Shown: positions 16,844 to 26,142, counted from the stretch's first letter. The stretch: DNA of 36,713 bases from Oscillospiraceae bacterium (GCA_017619715.1 JAFZRS010000010.1:1-36713); one strand, 5' to 3'. Notes: generated from the letters alone by a model not told the origin. Numbers and translations are program-made.

Positions 16844-17911
16844 TTATGAATCCTGCGCCTGCAGCGCCGCCGCCTGCTCCTGCATTGTCAGCGCGTCGAT
16901 GAGCGGATCGAGATCGCCGTTGATGACGGCGGCAATGTTGAAATTCTTTCCCTCGCCTGTGAGCCGATGGTCGGTCACGCGATTTTGGGGGAAGTTATAA
17001 GTGCGGATCTTGCCGCTGCGATCACCGCTGCCCACCTGGTTCTTCCGTTTCTCCGCGATGGCGGCGTTCTGCTTCTCCTGCTCCGCCTCGTAGAGCCGCG
17101 AACGCAGAATCTTCATGGCGCGATCCTTGTTCTTATACTGGCTCCTCTCGTCCTGACACTCCACCACCGTGCCGGTGGGCAGGTGTGTGATGCGAATGGC
17201 AGACTCGGTCTTGTTCACGTGCTGTCCGCCCGCGCCGGAGGAGCGGTAGGTGTCGATCTGCAGATCCTTGGGATCAATGGTGAACTCCACCTCCTCCGCC
17301 TCCGGCATGATCGCTACCGTCGCCGCGGAAGTCTGGATCCGTCCGGAGGATTCCGTCTCCGGCACGCGCTGTACCCGGTGGGTTCCCGCCTCAAACTTGA
17401 GACGGGAGTAGGCGCCAACCCCTTCCACCGTGGCCACCGCTTCCTTGATGCCGCCAAGCTCCGTCACGTTCTCGCTGACCACGGTCAGGGTAAAGCCTTT
17501 TCGCTCGGCGTACATGCCGTACATACGCAGAAGATCTGCGGCAAACAGCGCCGCCTCCTCTCCGCCTGTCCCGGCGCGCAGTTCCAGTATCACGTTTTTT
17601 TCATCGTTGGGATCCCGTGGCAGCAGCAGCCGCTTCATCTGCGCGTATAGCTCCTCCCGCTGCTCTCTGGCGCGGGTGATCTCCTCCTGTGCCAGCTCAC
17701 GCAGTTCAGGGTCGCCGAGCATCTCCCGCGCGTCCGCCTCGTCCTTACTGGCGCGGCAATACGACGCCCACACGTCCATAAGCGGCGCAAGCTCTTTCTG
17801 CTCACGGCTCAGTTTTGCCGTCTGTTCCCTATCCCCATAGACGGCGGGATCGGACAGCAGCCTTTCGATCTCCTGAAACCGCTCCGCGATCTTTTCCAGT
17901 TTCTCTTCCAT
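16844..17911 (-). CDS. prfA: Peptide chain release factor 1
   Basis: The protein has 355 residues and ends translation at UAA and UAG. The GGQ motif is at 228-230 in SSGAGGQHVNKTESAIR. The tripeptide anticodon region is PET (184-186) in RVPETESSGRI, as in Bacillus RF1, which separates it from RF2 (SPF). I prefer the ATG at 17911 since GGAG lies 8 bases upstream; the ATG at 17917 overlaps the flavodoxin stop as ATGA but is only 2 bases from that GGAG. The usual partner prmC, the GGQ methyltransferase gene, is not next to it. Confidence 0.97.
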   Translation of the reverse strand: MEEKLEKIAERFQEIERLLSDPAVYGDREQTAKLSREQKELAPLMDVWASYCRASKDEADAREMLGDPELRELAQEEITRAREQREELYAQMKRLLLPRDPNDEKNVILELRAGTGGEEAALFAADLLRMYGMYAERKGFTLTVVSENVTELGGIKEAVATVEGVGAYSRLKFEAGTHRVQRVPETESSGRIQTSAATVAIMPEAEEVEFTIDPKDLQIDTYRSSGAGGQHVNKTESAIRITHLPTGTVVECQDERSQYKNKDRAMKILRSRLYEAEQEKQNAAIAEKRKNQVGSGDRSGKIRTYNFPQNRVTDHRLTGEGKNFNIAAVINGDLDPLIDALTMQEQAAALQAQDS

Positions 17912-17913
17912 GC

Positions 17914-18399
17914 TCATTTCTCCATACAGCGCCGCACGTCCTCCACGAACCGGTCCCGCCAAAACTCGTATCCCACGCTGCCGGGACGCAAAGATACCGC
18001 CGCCAGGTGCTTTTGCGCGGTGTATTGATCCATCTGTTCAAAAATTTCCTCATAGCGGTGCGCGCTGCTGCGGGTCAGCACATACGCCACGCGCTCCAGC
18101 TCCAGTCCGCGCCGCTTCAAAAGGCCGCGAATGGGGCTGCAGCAGCGTCCCGCCCACACAGGTGTGCCGAGGATCACCATCTTATATTCGCCCAACGGCT
18201 TTTCCGCCGCATAGGGCTGCAGAGGGTGAGTAGCGCGCCGCATCGCCTCCTTGCCGGCGAGCAAATACCCGCGCCAGCCGCGGCGATCCACGCCGTCGGT
18301 GATCTCCGCCAGTTCAGCGTTCAACGCCCGGGCGATCTGCGACACGGTCGCGGCGGTGCGGCCGGTGCGGGAATAGTAGAGACACAATATATCGCTCAT
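17914..18399 (-). CDS. Flavodoxin-fold protein
   Basis: This 161-residue protein has a flavodoxin-like N-terminus with the FMN phosphate loop YYSRTGRTAAT at residues 8-18. A central strand VILGTPVWAGRCCSP follows, with the aromatic and glycine residues that flank the flavin ring in this family. There is no signal peptide. The redox partner is unknown. The gene follows the ABC-F gene by 4 bases and runs into the prfA start region (stop at 17914-17916). It could be a single-domain flavodoxin or an NAD(P)H-dependent reductase relative. Confidence 0.85.
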   Translation of the reverse strand: MSDILCLYYSRTGRTAATVSQIARALNAELAEITDGVDRRGWRGYLLAGKEAMRRATHPLQPYAAEKPLGEYKMVILGTPVWAGRCCSPIRGLLKRRGLELERVAYVLTRSSAHRYEEIFEQMDQYTAQKHLAAVSLRPGSVGYEFWRDRFVEDVRRCMEK

Positions 18400-18403
18400 A
18401 TGC

Positions 18404-20314
18404 TCACTCCTGTTCTTCCAGCGTCATAGACAGCTCCTCCCAACGGAGCATCTCCCGTTCCAGTTCCTCCTGCGCGGCCAGCTTTTCTTCATACAGCGCC
18501 GCCACCTTCTCCGCGTCGCTGCCAAAGCGCTCCATCTCGCCGTCCAACCGGGCGCAGTCAGCTTCCAGCCGGGCGATGGCGCTTTCGCAGATTGTCAGTT
18601 GCTTTCGCGCCGCTTGCTGCGCCCGGTTACCTTTACCCGCAGCGCGGCTGTCGCCCTTGCGCGAAGGCGCGGCGGGGGCTGTTTCCTGCCGCTGCTGCCG
18701 CTCCTCCTCCTTGATTGCACGATAGGCGGCAAAATCCATTGGGTAATCGCGGATCAATCCTTCGGACAGTTCCCAGATCCGGGTAGCGAATCGGTTGATA
18801 AAATAGCGGTCGTGGCTGACGAACAGCAGCGCGCCGTCATACGCCTCCACCGCCTCCTCGATCCACTCCCTGGCGGCGATATCCAGATGGTTGGTGGGCT
18901 CGTCCAGCAGTAAAAAGTTGATCGCCTCGTCCATCAGCATGCAAAGGCGCAGTCGACTCAACTCGCCGCCGGAGAGGGACGATACGCTTTTGAACACGTC
19001 CTCGCCGTAAAACTGATACTGCGCCAAACGGTTTCGGGCATTTTGCGGCGTCATGCCGCGCTTTTCATACAGCATAGTGTCCAGCAGTGTGCGATGTGGA
19101 TTGGCAAATTGCACCGTCTGCTCCATATACGCCAGACGCACGGACGGTCCCATACGGATCACGCCGCGATCAGCCTTTTCACGTCCGGCAATCATGTGCA
19201 AAAGCGTTGTTTTTCCTGTCCCGTTGTCGCCCAGGAGCGCAATCCGTTCGCCGCCTGTCATATGCAGGCGGACATCGGAAAAAAGTGTGCGGTCACCAAA
19301 GGATTTTTCCACGCCCCGCAGCTCCAGCACCTCGTCGCCGCGGAACTCCCGGGCGGCAAACCGTGCCTCCATTTTTCGCTCTCTGGCGGGCTTATCGGTG
19401 GTACGCAGCCGCTCGATTCTCTTTTCCATAGACACGGCGCGCCGATACGTCTTGTCCATTCCCTGAAACGCCCACACCCGCAGCTGCGCCGCCGCCTTTT
19501 CCAACTGCTCGATCTTCGATTGCTCTTTGTTATATTGCTTCAGCCGCTCTTGATAGCGGCGTTCCTTCTCCACCGCATAGAAGCTGTAATTTCCGTTGTA
19601 AAAGGACGCCTTGCCGTTCTCAATCTCCACGATGCGCGATACGGTTCTATCAAGAAAATAGCGATCGTGGGAGATGGTCAGCACCGTGCCGCGGAAACGG
19701 CGCAGATACTCCTCCAACCATTCGGTGGCTTTCAGATCCAGATGGTTGGTGGGCTCGTCCAGCAGGAGAATATCCGTATCCTCCAGAATGAGACGCCCCA
19801 GATTCACCCGGGTCTTCTCTCCGCCGGAGAGATCGGCAAAGGCACGGCGGCGCATTTCCTCCGAGATGGCAAGTCCGTTTGCCACTTTATGAAGCGCCGT
19901 GTCCGTATCATAGCCGCCCCATGCCTCAAACCGGGCGGTCAGTTCTCCGTAGCGCCGGAGTATACGCTCCTCGCTCGCTCCGTCCGCCATTTGCCCGGTG
20001 AGAGCGTCCATCTCCTTTTTCAGCGCGTCCATGCGCTCAAAGGCGGAACGCAGTACGTCCTCCACCGTGAAATACGCCGGATAGACCGGGATCTGGGAGA
20101 TCAGCCCCACGCGCCGACCGGGTGCGATATGCACCTCGCCGCTGTCGGCGTGCAGTTCGCCCGTAAGAATCCGCAGCAACGTGGTCTTCCCCGCGCCGTT
20201 GCGCCCCAACAGACCCACGCGCTCGCCCGTGTCCACCTGAAAAGTCAGACCGTCCAGTATTTTCTTTTCCAGATCAAAGGATTTGACCAGTTCCTGCACG
20301 CTGATGTCGATCAT
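18404..20314 (-). CDS. ABC-F family ATPase (ribosome-associated)
   Basis: This soluble protein of 636 residues carries two ABC domains and no membrane segment. NBD1 has GRNGAGKT (37-44), LSGGE (163-167) and LLLDEPTNHLD; NBD2 has GDNGTGKT (363-370), a second LSGGE and LLLDEPTNHLD. Between them, about 240-310, is the charged helical linker (interdomain arm) typical of ABC-F factors that reach the tRNA in the E-site region. A C-terminal Glu/Arg/Ala-rich coiled coil occupies about 560-636. Members rescue stalled ribosomes or confer protection from antibiotics; the resemblance is to housekeeping YdiF/YfmR-like types, but the subtype is not certain. The ATG at 20314 overlaps the murF stop as ATGA. 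Confidence 0.93.
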   Translation of the reverse strand: MIDISVQELVKSFDLEKKILDGLTFQVDTGERVGLLGRNGAGKTTLLRILTGELHADSGEVHIAPGRRVGLISQIPVYPAYFTVEDVLRSAFERMDALKKEMDALTGQMADGASEERILRRYGELTARFEAWGGYDTDTALHKVANGLAISEEMRRRAFADLSGGEKTRVNLGRLILEDTDILLLDEPTNHLDLKATEWLEEYLRRFRGTVLTISHDRYFLDRTVSRIVEIENGKASFYNGNYSFYAVEKERRYQERLKQYNKEQSKIEQLEKAAAQLRVWAFQGMDKTYRRAVSMEKRIERLRTTDKPARERKMEARFAAREFRGDEVLELRGVEKSFGDRTLFSDVRLHMTGGERIALLGDNGTGKTTLLHMIAGREKADRGVIRMGPSVRLAYMEQTVQFANPHRTLLDTMLYEKRGMTPQNARNRLAQYQFYGEDVFKSVSSLSGGELSRLRLCMLMDEAINFLLLDEPTNHLDIAAREWIEEAVEAYDGALLFVSHDRYFINRFATRIWELSEGLIRDYPMDFAAYRAIKEEERQQRQETAPAAPSRKGDSRAAGKGNRAQQAARKQLTICESAIARLEADCARLDGEMERFGSDAEKVAALYEEKLAAQEELEREMLRWEELSMTLEEQE

Positions 20315-21669
20315 TGTACCTTTTCCAGTTCCTCCACCACCTGCGTAAAGCCCATGGAGTGGGACGCCTTCACCAGCACCGCCGTACCCGGCGTAAACAA
20401 TCGGCGCAGTGCTTCCGTCGCGTCGGCAATCGTGGGAAACCATTGTGCACCGCCGCCTGCCGCCTCGGCAATCCATTTTGCCTGCTCACCGATGGTAATC
20501 AGTGCGTTCAAACCGCAGCTGCCTGCCAGGTTGCCGAGACGCCGATGCGCCTGCTCACTGCCGATTCCCAACTCGCCCATGTCGCCTAATACCGCTATGC
20601 GGCGGCGGCAATCGGTCAGCGACAACAGACGCAGCGCCTCCGCCATCGCCTGGGGATTGGCGTTATAACAGTCGTCGATAATAATCCGCTCACCCGGCAT
20701 GCGCACCACGCGCATACGGGAGCCTACGCTCCGGTAGTCCGCAATCCCTTCCACGATCTCCCGATGGTCAAGCCCCATTCGCTCGGCGATAGCGATCGCC
20801 ATCGCCGCCGGATAGACCATATAGCCGCCGGGAGAGGCAATGTGCAGACGGTATACGTCCCCGGCAGTGGTCACGGTGCAGTCTGTGCCGTTGATCCCGC
20901 GCTCGGTTACGTCGCTGATCCGCACGTGACAGCCTTCTCTCTTGCCGCAAAAAACGGTCTCCTGGTGTAAAGCAATATCCCTTAACAGCTCGTCGTCCCC
21001 ATTGAGTACGGCGATTCCGTTCGGCCGGAGATTCTCGAATATCTCGCATTTTGCCTGCAGAACGCCGCGGCGTGTGCCGTCCAGATTTCCCATATGTGCG
21101 TCGCCCACGTTGGTGATCACCGCCACGTCTGGCTGTACCATTTCGCCCATGTAGCGGATCTCGCCGAAGTGGCTCATGCCCGTTTCGATCACCGCCATCT
21201 CATGCTCCGGACGAAGACGCAGTAGCATCAGCGGCGTACCCACGTGGTTATTGAGGTTTCCCTCGGTGCGAAGCGTCCGATAGTGACGACTTAGCACCGA
21301 GGCGATCATCTCCTTGGTGGTGGTCTTGCCCGCCGAACCCGTTACCTGCACGAAGGGAATGTTAAACTGCCGCCGATACCAGGTTGCCAGCGCCTTGAGC
21401 GCCTCCTGCGTATCGGGGACAAGAATATAACCTTTGCCGCTCATCAGCTTTTCCGGCATTTGCGATACCACGGCTGCCGCCGCACCGGCGGTCAGCGCCG
21501 CTTCCACGTAGCGGTGACCGTCGGTTCGCTCCCCCACCAGCGCGATATACAGTTCGCCTGAACGCGCCGTGCGACTGTCGATCGTCACGTCTTGGACGGA
21601 GAGATCCGCACCTTGCAGCAGCGTGCCGCCCACGGCGGCGCATATCTCAAAAAGACCGCAGTTGCGCAT
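20311..21669 (-). CDS. murF: UDP-MurNAc-tripeptide-D-Ala-D-Ala ligase MurF
   Basis: The 452-residue ligase adds D-Ala-D-Ala to the UDP-MurNAc tripeptide in the cytoplasm. Visible are the N-terminal substrate domain with DVTIDSRTARSGELYIAL, the ATP loop GSAGKTTTKEM (111-121), ITNVGDAHMGNLDG, and VIDDCYNANPQAM with the downstream C-domain. Start: the ATG at 21669 shares its A with the ddl stop (TGATG). Longer frames into ddl are not credible. Being next to ddl, which makes its D-Ala-D-Ala substrate, is the classic arrangement. Confidence 0.97.
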   Translation of the reverse strand: MRNCGLFEICAAVGGTLLQGADLSVQDVTIDSRTARSGELYIALVGERTDGHRYVEAALTAGAAAAVVSQMPEKLMSGKGYILVPDTQEALKALATWYRRQFNIPFVQVTGSAGKTTTKEMIASVLSRHYRTLRTEGNLNNHVGTPLMLLRLRPEHEMAVIETGMSHFGEIRYMGEMVQPDVAVITNVGDAHMGNLDGTRRGVLQAKCEIFENLRPNGIAVLNGDDELLRDIALHQETVFCGKREGCHVRISDVTERGINGTDCTVTTAGDVYRLHIASPGGYMVYPAAMAIAIAERMGLDHREIVEGIADYRSVGSRMRVVRMPGERIIIDDCYNANPQAMAEALRLLSLTDCRRRIAVLGDMGELGIGSEQAHRRLGNLAGSCGLNALITIGEQAKWIAEAAGGGAQWFPTIADATEALRRLFTPGTAVLVKASHSMGFTQVVEELEKVQ

Positions 21670-22727
21670 CAATGCCCCGCCTTTCTCACCCGCAGTGATT
21701 CGTCCAAAATAGTCTGGCACAGTTCACCGTAGCTCATGCCCACCGCCGCCGCCTCCTTGGGCACCAGGCTGGTGGGCGTCATGCCCGGCAGGGTGTTTAC
21801 CTCCAGACACCACGCCCTGCCTGCCTCGTCCAGTAAAAAATCCGTCCGGGAATAGACGCTCAATCCCAGCGCCCGGTGCAGTTTCAACGCCGCTTCGCCC
21901 ATCTGATGCCACTGATCGTCGGTGATGGGCGCCGGGCATACCTCCGTGGCGCCGCCGGACTGATATTTCGTCTCATAATTGAAAAACTCGCCGTTGGGCA
22001 TGATCTCCACCGCCGGAAGATAGCGATCGCCCAGCACTGCCACCGTCAGCTCCCGACCACGGATCTTCTGCTCCACAACTACATGGTTGCCGTAACGCAG
22101 TACGTTGTGCAGCGCCGCGGCAAGCTCCTCTTTCGTATCGGGCAGTTCTACGCCGATGGAGCTGCCGCCGTTGACCACCTTCACCGCGCAGGGCACTTCC
22201 AGCTCCTCCGTCAGGCGCGGGATATCCGCCTCGGTATAGCGAATATCCCTCCACGGCGCGGTACGGATCCCCTCACTGTCCATAAACCGTTTGGTGATGG
22301 ATTTATCCATCGCCATGCCGCTGGACACGTAATCCGATCCGGTGTACGGCACACCCATCAGTTCCAGCGTCGCCTGAATGCGTCCGTCCTCGCCGCTTTG
22401 TCCGTGGAGCGCCAGAAACACCGCGTCCGCCATGGCGCACACGGTCAACACGTCCTTGCCCAGTACCGACGCGCTCTGATCTTCCCGGCTTGCTCGCACC
22501 GCCGCCAGATCCGGCGCACTCGTGCCGATATGTACCTCGCCGCACAAGCCGTCCGGCGCATCAAAAATATCCGTCAGGTCACCCCGGTACTTTTCCAGCC
22601 CTAAAAACATATCCACCAAAACAGCACGGTGTCCCAGCTCCCGCAGTGCGCGGCAGATCCCCGTGCCGCTGACCAGCGACACATGGCGCTCTGTGCTGAT
22701 TCCGCCTGCCAAAACCACGATTTTCAA
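21669..22727 (-). CDS. ddl: D-alanine-D-alanine ligase
   Basis: The 352-residue ATP-grasp ligase starts KIVVLAGGISTERHVSL after the first residue. It contains FLALHGQSGEDGRIQ, PYTGSDYVSSGMAMDK, VNGGSSIGV, and the closing SRTDFLL and EVNTLPGMTPTSLVP. The omega-loop segment NYETKYQ keeps the Lys-Tyr pair found in D-Ala-D-Ala enzymes, which argues against D-lactate ligase activity. The start is a TTG at 22727 with GGGGGA just upstream; it is the first gene of an operon behind the promoter at 22793-22821. Confidence 0.95.
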   Translation of the reverse strand: MKIVVLAGGISTERHVSLVSGTGICRALRELGHRAVLVDMFLGLEKYRGDLTDIFDAPDGLCGEVHIGTSAPDLAAVRASREDQSASVLGKDVLTVCAMADAVFLALHGQSGEDGRIQATLELMGVPYTGSDYVSSGMAMDKSITKRFMDSEGIRTAPWRDIRYTEADIPRLTEELEVPCAVKVVNGGSSIGVELPDTKEELAAALHNVLRYGNHVVVEQKIRGRELTVAVLGDRYLPAVEIMPNGEFFNYETKYQSGGATEVCPAPITDDQWHQMGEAALKLHRALGLSVYSRTDFLLDEAGRAWCLEVNTLPGMTPTSLVPKEAAAVGMSYGELCQTILDESLRVRKAGH

Positions 22728-22792
22728 TGCATTTCCCCCGCTTTCAACATACAGGCATCTTCCACCTATACCATACCTGATTTTACCATAAC

Positions 22793-22821
22793 AGTATATC
22801 ACGCTCCACTGCCGATTACAA
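22793..22821 (-). promoter_or_regulatory. Sigma-A promoter of the ddl operon
   Basis: The minus strand has TTGTAA (22816-22821), 17 bases, TATACT (22793-22798). It lies after the rodA terminator and before the ddl TTG start. Confidence 0.78.
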
Positions 22822-22831
22822 CCACCCGGGC

Positions 22832-22866
22832 GCAAAAGAAATCCCCCCGGCGAATCGCCGGAGGGA
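22832..22866 (-). terminator. Terminator of rodA
   Basis: An 11-bp GC-rich stem with one mismatch (22842-22852 with 22856-22866, loop of 3) is followed on the minus strand by TTTCTTTTG. It separates rodA from the ddl operon. Confidence 0.85.
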
Positions 22867-22893
22867 CAGGTATATATGCGCTATGTCTTACGC

Positions 22894-24042
22894 TTACCGC
22901 AGCCATTCCGGCAGTGAACGCTTCTGCACGCCCGATACCACGCCCATGGCGAGAAAGAGTGTCACAATCGATGAGCCGCCGTAGCTGAAAAACGGCAGTG
23001 TCAGACCGATCACCGGCATAAGGAACAGACACATACCCACGTTGATCACCGTCTGGAAAATCAGCATGGACGCCATGCCCACGCAAACGTACGTTTCCAA
23101 CCGGCTCTTGGCGCGGTATGCCACCACCAGACAGCGGATCACGATGGCGGTCAAGAGCGCCAACGCTGCTACACAGCCCAAAAGTCCCAGTTCCTCCCCG
23201 ATGGCAGAGAAGATAAAATCCGTGTGCCTGGCAGGCAGGCTCACGCTGTACGGACTCTGGGTCTGCGTCCCGTGGAACAGTCCCTGTCCCGTCCATTGTC
23301 CGCTGCCCAGCGCCAAAAGACTGCGATTCTGCTGCCAGCCCACGCCCTGAGGGTCCATGGTGTGGTCAAAGAGCAGCACGAAGCGCTGTTTCATATAGTC
23401 GCTGATTTTATCCTCGTTCCACAGAAGATAAAAGCCCGCGCCGCCGACCGCCAGGCCCAGTGCAAACCATCGCGCCTTCAAGCCCGCCGCGAAGCTCATG
23501 CAGACGAAAACAAAGAGAAAGACCAACGCGCTGCCCATATCGCCGGAGATCATGTAATATAGACCCACCAGCGCCAGTACATGTCCCAAAAGAAACGCCA
23601 CGGAGGAAAAATCGTTCAGGTTTCGCTTCTCCCGCAGCCATACGAGCTGCCTTGCCAGCACCACCGTGAAAAGGAGCTTCACAATCTCCGCCGGCTGTAT
23701 ATTTACCGGGAAACCGGGAATATCGAGCCATGCCCTGTTGCCTGTGCCGCCCTCCGCTCCCAAAGGCGTTTTCAGCAACAGTATCAGCACCGCTTCCGCT
23801 AAAACCATCCATTTCCAGTATTTTGACAGCTCGTTCAGATCCGCCATGGACACCAGCAGATACACCGCCACGCCGATCGCCAGCGCGCCTGCTTGGACGA
23901 TCACGTGACGTGAAGTACCCATGTAGTGGGTGGCGCTGGCGATCTCCACAATGCCAAAGAGCGAAGCGGCGCAGCAAAGCGCCAGCAGTATTCCATCCGC
24001 CTGCCGGAAAATATCGCCCAGAAAACCTCGGATACGCTGCAC
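22894..24042 (-). CDS. SEDS-family peptidoglycan glycosyltransferase (RodA/FtsW type)
   Basis: This membrane protein has 382 residues and about ten hydrophobic segments. SEDS motifs are visible: GNRAWLDIPGFPVNIQPAEIVKL, LPARHTDFIFSAIGEELG (its Asp is the catalytic residue described for RodA), and NVGMCLFLMPVIGLTLPFFSYGG. It polymerises lipid II glycan strands on the outer face of the membrane. The position beside ddl and murF and the absence of division genes favour RodA over FtsW, but the sequence alone does not settle it. Start: the GTG at 24042, with AGGAGG 6 bases upstream. It has its own promoter and terminator. Confidence 0.92.
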   Translation of the reverse strand: MQRIRGFLGDIFRQADGILLALCCAASLFGIVEIASATHYMGTSRHVIVQAGALAIGVAVYLLVSMADLNELSKYWKWMVLAEAVLILLLKTPLGAEGGTGNRAWLDIPGFPVNIQPAEIVKLLFTVVLARQLVWLREKRNLNDFSSVAFLLGHVLALVGLYYMISGDMGSALVFLFVFVCMSFAAGLKARWFALGLAVGGAGFYLLWNEDKISDYMKQRFVLLFDHTMDPQGVGWQQNRSLLALGSGQWTGQGLFHGTQTQSPYSVSLPARHTDFIFSAIGEELGLLGCVAALALLTAIVIRCLVVAYRAKSRLETYVCVGMASMLIFQTVINVGMCLFLMPVIGLTLPFFSYGGSSIVTLFLAMGVVSGVQKRSLPEWLR

Positions 24043-24104
24043 GGCTGTCCTCCTGTGTATAGGGCGGACGGAGCGCATGTCTCCGCCTCGCCGATCTTAC
24101 ATGT

Positions 24105-24133
24105 AGTGTATCACAAGAAGTTTTCCCTGTAAA
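24105..24133 (-). promoter_or_regulatory. Sigma-A promoter of the rodA-like gene
   Basis: The minus strand has TTTACA (24128-24133), 17 bases, TACACT (24105-24110). It is about 60 bases upstream of the GTG start. Confidence 0.75.
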
Positions 24134-24166
24134 CGGCACACGGCTCTTTTCTTTTTGTTTTTTTTA

Positions 24167-24175
24167 TGTTATACT
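24167..24175 (+). promoter_or_regulatory. Extended -10 promoter for tsaE-tsaB-upp
   Basis: TGTTATACT contains the TG of an extended -10 and the hexamer TATACT (24170-24175). The -35 region is a T-rich run with no clear match. It precedes the tsaE start by about 35 bases. Confidence 0.55.
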
Positions 24176-24210
24176 GAATCGATTTTTAGGGGAAAGGACG
24201 GTGTCGGCGC

Positions 24211-24639
24211 GTGCAGTACATTTCCCACAGCGAGGCGGAAACGGAACAACTGGGCGCATCGTTGGCGCACCGTCTGCGCCCCGGTGCGGTGGTGGCGTAC
24301 CGCGGGGGACTCGGCATGGGTAAAACCGCTTTCACCCGGGGGCTGGCAAGGGGTTTAGCTTGTCAGGATCGCGTGACCAGTCCTACCTTTACCATTGTGA
24401 ACGAATACAGTGGAACAATTCCGCTGTTTCATTTTGACCTGTATCGTCTGAGCGACAGCGACGCGCTTTTTGAGATCGGCTGGGAGGACTATCTCGCCCG
24501 GGGCGGCGTGTGTGCCGTGGAATGGAGCGAAAACGCCTCCGACGCGTTGCCGGACCACACGGTATACGTGACCATCGAACGCAGCGACGGTGACGAAAAC
24601 CTGCGTACCGTCACCATCACGGGAGGGGATCTACTGTGA
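24211..24639 (+). CDS. tsaE: tRNA t6A synthesis ATPase TsaE
   Basis: The protein has 142 residues. The P-loop is GGLGMGKT (32-39), followed by the family segments SPTFTIVNEY and FHFDLYRL and the acidic WEDYLARGGVCAVEWSE. TsaE works with TsaB and TsaD to attach threonylcarbamoyl to A37 of ANN-reading tRNAs, using the threonylcarbamoyl-AMP made by Sua5. Start: GTG at 24211, with AAGGA at a rather long spacing of 12. The stop overlaps the tsaB start as GTGA. Confidence 0.95.
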   Translation: MQYISHSEAETEQLGASLAHRLRPGAVVAYRGGLGMGKTAFTRGLARGLACQDRVTSPTFTIVNEYSGTIPLFHFDLYRLSDSDALFEIGWEDYLARGGVCAVEWSENASDALPDHTVYVTIERSDGDENLRTVTITGGDLL

Positions 24640-25349
24640 AAATACTGGCACTGGAAACCTCCGCTAAAAGTGTTTCCGCCGCCGTCACCGAAGACGGCGC
24701 GGTACTCGCTTATACCTATCAAAATACGGGGCTAACCCACAGCCGCACGCTGATGCCGCTGGTGGACGCCATGTTGAAAAACAGCGGCATTGCCTTGCAG
24801 GAATTGGGTCTGATTGCTGTGGCGGCAGGTCCCGGCTCTTTCACGGGACTGCGGATCGGTGTGTCCGCCGCCAAGGGACTGGCGTGGACGCTGGAGCTCC
24901 CCTGTTGCGGCGTGTCCACGCCGGAGGCAATGGCGCAGAACCTGCGCTATACGGACGCCACCGTTGTCTGCGCCATGGACGCGCGGCGTGAGCAGATCTA
25001 CAATGCCGTCTTTTTCGCCCGCCGCGGCGCGTTGGAGCGGCGGACGCCGGATCGCGCCATTGCCCTTTCGCAGTTGGTCACGGAACTGCAAAATGACAAA
25101 TCCGAAAAAATAATAGTTGGAGACGGCGCAAAACTGTGCTATACTTTTTTGTCGGAAGCAGGCATAGCGTGCCGCATGGCGCCGCCGGAGCTGGTGATGC
25201 AAAACGCCGTGGGCGTGGCGCTGACGGCGGAGCAGATGGCGGTGCGGGGTGAAACGGTCGGCTCCCGGGATCTCAAGCCCAACTACCTGCGTCTATCTCA
25301 GGCGGAACGGGAGCGGCTGGCAAAAGGACTGCCGCTTACGAATGATTGA
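24636..25349 (+). CDS. tsaB: tRNA t6A synthesis scaffold TsaB
   Basis: The protein has 237 residues and is a shortened relative of TsaD with the ASKHA fold. It has [14 protein letters not shown] at the N-terminus and the hallmark [21 protein letters not shown] near residue 65. The C-terminal region is diverged, as normal for TsaB. It starts at a GTG overlapping the tsaE stop and has GGAGGGG upstream. tsaD is not in the window, and rimI, its frequent neighbour, is replaced here by upp. Confidence 0.95.
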   Translation: MKILALETSAKSVSAAVTEDGAVLAYTYQNTGLTHSRTLMPLVDAMLKNSGIALQELGLIAVAAGPGSFTGLRIGVSAAKGLAWTLELPCCGVSTPEAMAQNLRYTDATVVCAMDARREQIYNAVFFARRGALERRTPDRAIALSQLVTELQNDKSEKIIVGDGAKLCYTFLSEAGIACRMAPPELVMQNAVGVALTAEQMAVRGETVGSRDLKPNYLRLSQAERERLAKGLPLTND

Positions 25350-25389
25350 TGGAATCCATAAAAAATTATATATACGGAGGAGCATTGTC

Positions 25390-26040
25390 ATGTCCGGTAA
25401 AAAAGGTTTTTCCGAAAAAGTCCATATCATGGATCACCCCCTGGTGGCGCACAAGCTGACCATCATGCGCGACAAACGCACCAGCGTCAAGGATTTCCGG
25501 GAGCTGGTGTCCGAAATTGGTATGCTCATCACCTATGAGGCGACCCGCGACCTGCCTCTGACCACCAAGACCATCGAAACACCTCTTTGCCAGGCGGATA
25601 TGCCCGTGCTGGCGGGCAAGAAGTTTGCCGTGGTGCCGATCCTGCGCGCAGGTCTGGGGCTGGTGGACGGCGTACTGCGTATGGTACCCTCCGCCCGTGT
25701 TGGGCATATCGGCATGTTCCGGGATGAGGAAACGCTGGAGCCACACCTCTATTTTTGCAAAATGCCTAAGGACGTGGCGGAGCGCGACATCATCATCGTT
25801 GATCCCATGCTCGCCACCGGCGGCAGCGCCGATATGGCAATCGCAGAGATGAAAAAACGCGGCTGCAAGAACATCAAGCTGATGGTACTGGTTGCCGCCC
25901 CCGAGGGTGTGGAGTTCATCACCTCCCGCCACCCCGATGTGGATATCTACGCCGGCGCGCTGGACGATCACCTCAATGAGAACGGCTATATCGTACCCGG
26001 TTTAGGCGACGCGGGTGACCGCATTTTTGGAACAAAATAG
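25390..26040 (+). CDS. upp: Uracil phosphoribosyltransferase
   Basis: The 216-residue enzyme converts uracil and PRPP to UMP. Motifs: the [12 protein letters not shown] region, the PRPP-binding [17 protein letters not shown] and the end [16 protein letters not shown]. Length is normal. The ATG at 25390 follows GGAGG. It sits 40 bases after tsaB and probably belongs to the same transcript; a strong terminator follows at 26096-26135. Uracil salvage fits with the nucleoside importer further along. Confidence 0.97.
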   Translation: MSGKKGFSEKVHIMDHPLVAHKLTIMRDKRTSVKDFRELVSEIGMLITYEATRDLPLTTKTIETPLCQADMPVLAGKKFAVVPILRAGLGLVDGVLRMVPSARVGHIGMFRDEETLEPHLYFCKMPKDVAERDIIIVDPMLATGGSADMAIAEMKKRGCKNIKLMVLVAAPEGVEFITSRHPDVDIYAGALDDHLNENGYIVPGLGDAGDRIFGTK

Positions 26041-26095
26041 CTATTTTTAGTTATTTATATCAACAGTTGTAAAGTATTTTGACTATACAGTAAAT

Positions 26096-26135
26096 AAAGA
26101 AGGTTCTGCCAAAAGCAGAACCTTCTTTATTTTTG
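26096..26135. terminator. Bidirectional terminator between upp and the anti-sigma-like gene
   Basis: A perfect 14-bp stem (26096-26109 with 26115-26128, loop CAAAA) has A/T tracts on both sides. It stops the upp transcript and, from the other strand, the sigma factor operon that ends at 26143. Confidence 0.93.
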
Positions 26136-26142
26136 TTTTTCG

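Noticed and set aside
18404..20314. ABC-F antibiotic-resistance determinant
   Set aside because: It lies in a conserved cell-wall/translation operon with uniform codon use, so a housekeeping role is more likely; resistance cannot be claimed.
21669..22727. D-Ala-D-Lac (vancomycin-resistance type) ligase
   Set aside because: The omega-loop keeps the Lys-Tyr pair of D-Ala-D-Ala ligases, and no vanH/vanX neighbours are present.
25346..25374. Promoter for upp (TTGATG, 17 bases, TATATA)
   Set aside because: The transcript would start near 25381, after the upp ribosome binding site, so this promoter would leave upp without one.
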